From Brevundimonas sp. AJA228-03 (lineage in GTDB: Bacteria > Pseudomonadota > Alphaproteobacteria > Caulobacterales > Caulobacteraceae): a stretch of 64,000 nt of DNA. Below the pieces are notes generated by a model that was not told the DNA's origin, searched no databases, and saw nothing but the letters and a program-made list of their open reading frames with translations. The DNA lies in assembly GCF_017795885.1 (NCBI RefSeq), contig NZ_CP059297.1:1054001-1118000 (forward strand). Reading direction: 5' to 3'. The translations under genes were made by a program, and so were the position numbers. Within the stretch, counting starts at the first letter, position 1. Every line of letters begins with the position of its first letter. This document shows positions 61,587 to 64,000 of the stretch, piece by piece.

Positions 61587-64000
61587 TCAGTACCGGTAGC
61601 GAACCCCGAACACGAACTCGCGGCCGGTGTGTTCGTAGTTCAGGTTGTTCTTGCGTCGGCTGTTGATCCACCGTTCGTCATACTGGTCGGTCAGGTTGAT
61701 CCCCTCGAACGAGACGGTCAGGCTGTCTCCGATGTCATAGGACATGGACATGTCGATGTTGGTCGACTCGGCCTTGCCTTCGACGTCGTTGCTGTTGGCC
61801 CCGGGAACGCGGATCAGATACTCGTCACGATAGGTGGCCGAGACCCGCGCCTCGAACGGTCCCTTCTCGTAGTAGAGCGTGCCGCTCCATGAGGAGGGCG
61901 ACTGACCGACGATGGGTTGCCGGGTCGTGGTGCCCAGGGTCGGGCTGACGATATATTCGACCTCGGATTCGACCTTGGTGTAGTTGAACAGGCCGCCCAG
62001 GCCCCGGAACGTCTCGGGCAGGAAGTTGAACGGCGTCTGCAGCGTGATCTCGAACCCGTCCAGATCCCCGCCCGGCGTGTTACGGCTGGACGTGAAGATG
62101 ACGTCCGACGAGGGCAGGACGCCTGCCGGAAGGATGTCGTTCGGGAAACCCGTCTCCGAGAAGGGCAGGCGTTCACGCACGGTCTGGACGAAGGAATCGA
62201 TGGACTTGTGGAACAGGGCGAAGCTGAACAGGGCCTCGTCGTAGGGATACCATTCCACGCTCAGATCGTAGTTGGTGGCGCGGATGGGGTCCAGGAACGG
62301 GTTGCCGACGGTCAGGGTGACGTCCGCCACGCCCTGGGCGACCGTACCACCCGGGGTGAGCTGGTTGAGGGCTGGTCGCGCCATGACCTTGGCGGCGGCG
62401 AAGCGCACAATCAGATCGCTGACCGGCTCGATGGAGACGTTCAGAGCAGGCAGGGTGTCTTCGTAGGTGTTGGTCAGGTTGAGGGTGCGGGTCCCCAGCA
62501 GACCGGTCGCATTCACTTCCGTCTCGACATAGCGGACGCCAAGATTGCCCCGGACCGGCATGTCCATCAGCGAGGTCTGGAAGTCGGCCTGCAGGAAGAT
62601 GCCTTTCGATGTCTCGTTCACGGCCCGCGTTTCACCCGCGAACGGGGTCACCCGGAAGTCACCGAAATCATTGACGCAATTGCAGCTGAAACCGATCAGC
62701 GCATCGAGTTTGGCAATGTCCGGGATGACCCAGCTCGCGGGCGTGGAGCCAGGCAGGGTCAGGGATCCCCGGTTCAGGCTGGTGACGCGGGTCGAATACT
62801 GGTCGATCGTGACCCCGCGGGCCGCCAGGAGCGCAAGGGCGGTCGCCGGGACGGCCTCGACCGCCTTGCGATTCTCGACCACCGAGAAGCCGAACTCCTT
62901 CTGCGAGGCTCCGGCACGGAAGGTCAGGCTGTCGTTGAAGTCCCAGGTGAACTCGGCCTCGATCGTGTCGTAGGTGTTCTCTGTCTTGTTCGGACGCAGA
63001 CGGATGATCGAGGCGTCGCCCAGCGTGGCCGAAGGGCTGAGCGCCCAGTTGGCCGGGTTGGTGACATCGAAGCCGTAGTTGAAGGCCGGGACGTTCTTGT
63101 TGCCCGAATAGTCGTAGCTGTAGCCGTCGACGTCATAGCGATCGAACGAGACCGTCGTCTGCTGGGGGTTGGACCCGATGGCTTCGGAGCTGCCGACCAG
63201 CCCGCGGAACCGGAAAGTATCGGTGAATTCGTGGGTCAGGGTCAGGGCGTTCTGGGTGAACTCCGTCGACAGGACGTCGATGCGCTGTTCGGTGCGGGCG
63301 TCGACGTCGTCGAAGGTCGCGCTGATCAGGGTCGCGTTGTTGTCGATGACGCCGCGGACCAGATCCATGGCCCGGAAGCCCTGGACGCCGGCTTCACGCG
63401 CGGGGCTGATGATCTCCAGGAACTCCTCGTTCCGGGTCTGGTCCAGCTTGGCGTAGAGCGAGTCGAACGTCAGTCGCGTTCGGTCGGTCACATCGAACTG
63501 GATGGACCCGGTGACGCCCAGGCGCTCGCGATCGTAGGTGATGCGGCCGTAGCGCGGAATGCGCGGATGGGCCGCCAGATGGGCCGCTGCCTGGGCCGCG
63601 AGACCCGTCAGCGTACGGCCGTCGGCGGTCGTGATCGTTCCGACCGACTGGTAGCAGCGCGTGGAGTTGACGTAGGAGGTGATGACCCCGGCCACCGTGG
63701 TGGGCACGCAGCCGTCGTCGGCAGGGACCCGGAAGCCGACCGAGCTGGAGCCGTCCTCGAAGGTTTCGCGCTTGCTGTAGGCGGCGGAGACCAGCGCACC
63801 CAGACGGCCATCCAGCCAGCGATTGCTGATCAGCGCGGTTGCGCGGGGGCCTGTGTTCTCCGACAGGTCGTTGTAGGTGGCCTGGGTTCCGGCGGCGAAG
63901 GTGAAGCCCGAATAGTCGAACGGGCGGGCCGTCTGCAGATCGACGGTGGCCCCCAGCGAACCCTCATTGACCGAGGCTTCCTGCGATTTGCGCACGGTGA
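61587..64000 (-). CDS. TonB-dependent outer-membrane receptor, 5' end beyond the window
   Basis: About 804 codons are visible, and the frame continues past position 64000 (…T-V-R-K-S-Q-E-A-S-V-N-E-G-S-L-G-A-T-V-D-L), so the signal peptide, TonB box and most of the plug are missing. The visible start is the plug end, followed by a barrel with typical repeats (FDYSGFTFAAGTQATYNDLS, RLGALVSAAYSKRETF, RGNLGVRYVETEVNATG, VRFAAAKVMARPALNQLTPG) and an aromatic terminus FVFGVRYRY. The downstream lipoprotein suggests a polysaccharide oligomer as ligand. Confidence 0.93.
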   Translation of the reverse strand, partial: TVRKSQEASVNEGSLGATVDLQTARPFDYSGFTFAAGTQATYNDLSENTGPRATALISNRWLDGRLGALVSAAYSKRETFEDGSSSVGFRVPADDGCVPTTVAGVITSYVNSTRCYQSVGTITTADGRTLTGLAAQAAAHLAAHPRIPRYGRITYDRERLGVTGSIQFDVTDRTRLTFDSLYAKLDQTRNEEFLEIISPAREAGVQGFRAMDLVRGVIDNNATLISATFDDVDARTEQRIDVLSTEFTQNALTLTHEFTDTFRFRGLVGSSEAIGSNPQQTTVSFDRYDVDGYSYDYSGNKNVPAFNYGFDVTNPANWALSPSATLGDASIIRLRPNKTENTYDTIEAEFTWDFNDSLTFRAGASQKEFGFSVVENRKAVEAVPATALALLAARGVTIDQYSTRVTSLNRGSLTLPGSTPASWVIPDIAKLDALIGFSCNCVNDFGDFRVTPFAGETRAVNETSKGIFLQADFQTSLMDMPVRGNLGVRYVETEVNATGLLGTRTLNLTNTYEDTLPALNVSIEPVSDLIVRFAAAKVMARPALNQLTPGGTVAQGVADVTLTVGNPFLDPIRATNYDLSVEWYPYDEALFSFALFHKSIDSFVQTVRERLPFSETGFPNDILPAGVLPSSDVIFTSSRNTPGGDLDGFEITLQTPFNFLPETFRGLGGLFNYTKVESEVEYIVSPTLGTTTRQPIVGQSPSSWSGTLYYEKGPFEARVSATYRDEYLIRVPGANSNDVEGKAESTNIDMSMSYDIGDSLTVSFEGINLTDQYDERWINSRRKNNLNYEHTGREFVFGVRYRY

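Noticed and set aside
1..64000. CRISPR arrays, rRNA, tRNA, prophage or replication origin
   Set aside because: No regularly spaced direct repeats, no rRNA-like or tRNA-like sequence and no phage structural genes were seen.

Overview
This GC-rich window most likely comes from a stalked-bacteria relative (Caulobacterales, Brevundimonas/Caulobacter-like). The evidence is several large TonB-dependent receptors, holdfast-anchor type genes (HfaA/HfaB-like), an ALA-synthase type hemA, a cbb3 oxidase cluster under FNR-like control, and a maltodextrin locus resembling the MalA/MalY system of Caulobacter. The assignment is inference; no rRNA or tRNA gene is visible.

Layout. 1-362: a minus-strand cobalamin riboswitch pointing out of the window to a gene whose first codons are at the left edge. 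408-14995: an alpha-glucan/maltodextrin utilisation locus. It has a minus-strand overlapping operon (GH97, sugar MFS permease, esterase, GH15), a divergent LacI regulator, a GH13 alpha-glucosidase/alpha-amylase pair and a MalA-like TonB receptor. Similar TGCA-rich operator candidates lie in both divergent promoter regions. 15165-16469: an IS481-type insertion in the terminal CTAG of a 139-bp palindromic MITE-like element, followed by a 35-codon stump of a sugar permease. 16491-20374: a tryptophan-halogenase-like flavoprotein divergent from a cupin/JmjC protein and a CPA2 antiporter. 20816-24183: a holdfast or matrix secretion cluster made of a protein with four ~46-aa repeats, an HfaA-like protein and two tandem CsgG-like proteins. 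24559-26100: an AT-rich orphan gene and an IS5-type scar.

26260-42579: a type II secretion system (gspJ, N, F, E, M, L; G, H, I, C, D; and K), into which an N0-like membrane protein, a TonB receptor and a large beta-helix-like lipoprotein are inserted. This combined secretion and uptake module is the most interesting candidate for an under-described system here. 43107-44375: mannonate dehydratase (manD). 44511-57709: a microaerobic block with an FNR regulator, hemN, ompW, hemA, a small Cys-rich membrane protein and ccoNOQP-ccoGHIS; four FNR/FixK-like boxes sit in front of these units. 57801-64000: a probable polysaccharide-utilisation group (DUF4861-like protein, a 628-aa lipoprotein, a TonB receptor running off the right edge) with an IS6-type transposase fragment in the middle.

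How the genes fit together. The window combines nutrient import through TonB receptors (starch oligosaccharides, an unknown T2SS-linked substrate, an unknown polysaccharide) with surface protein export and respiration at low oxygen. Gene identities come from reading the translated motifs; no database search was run.
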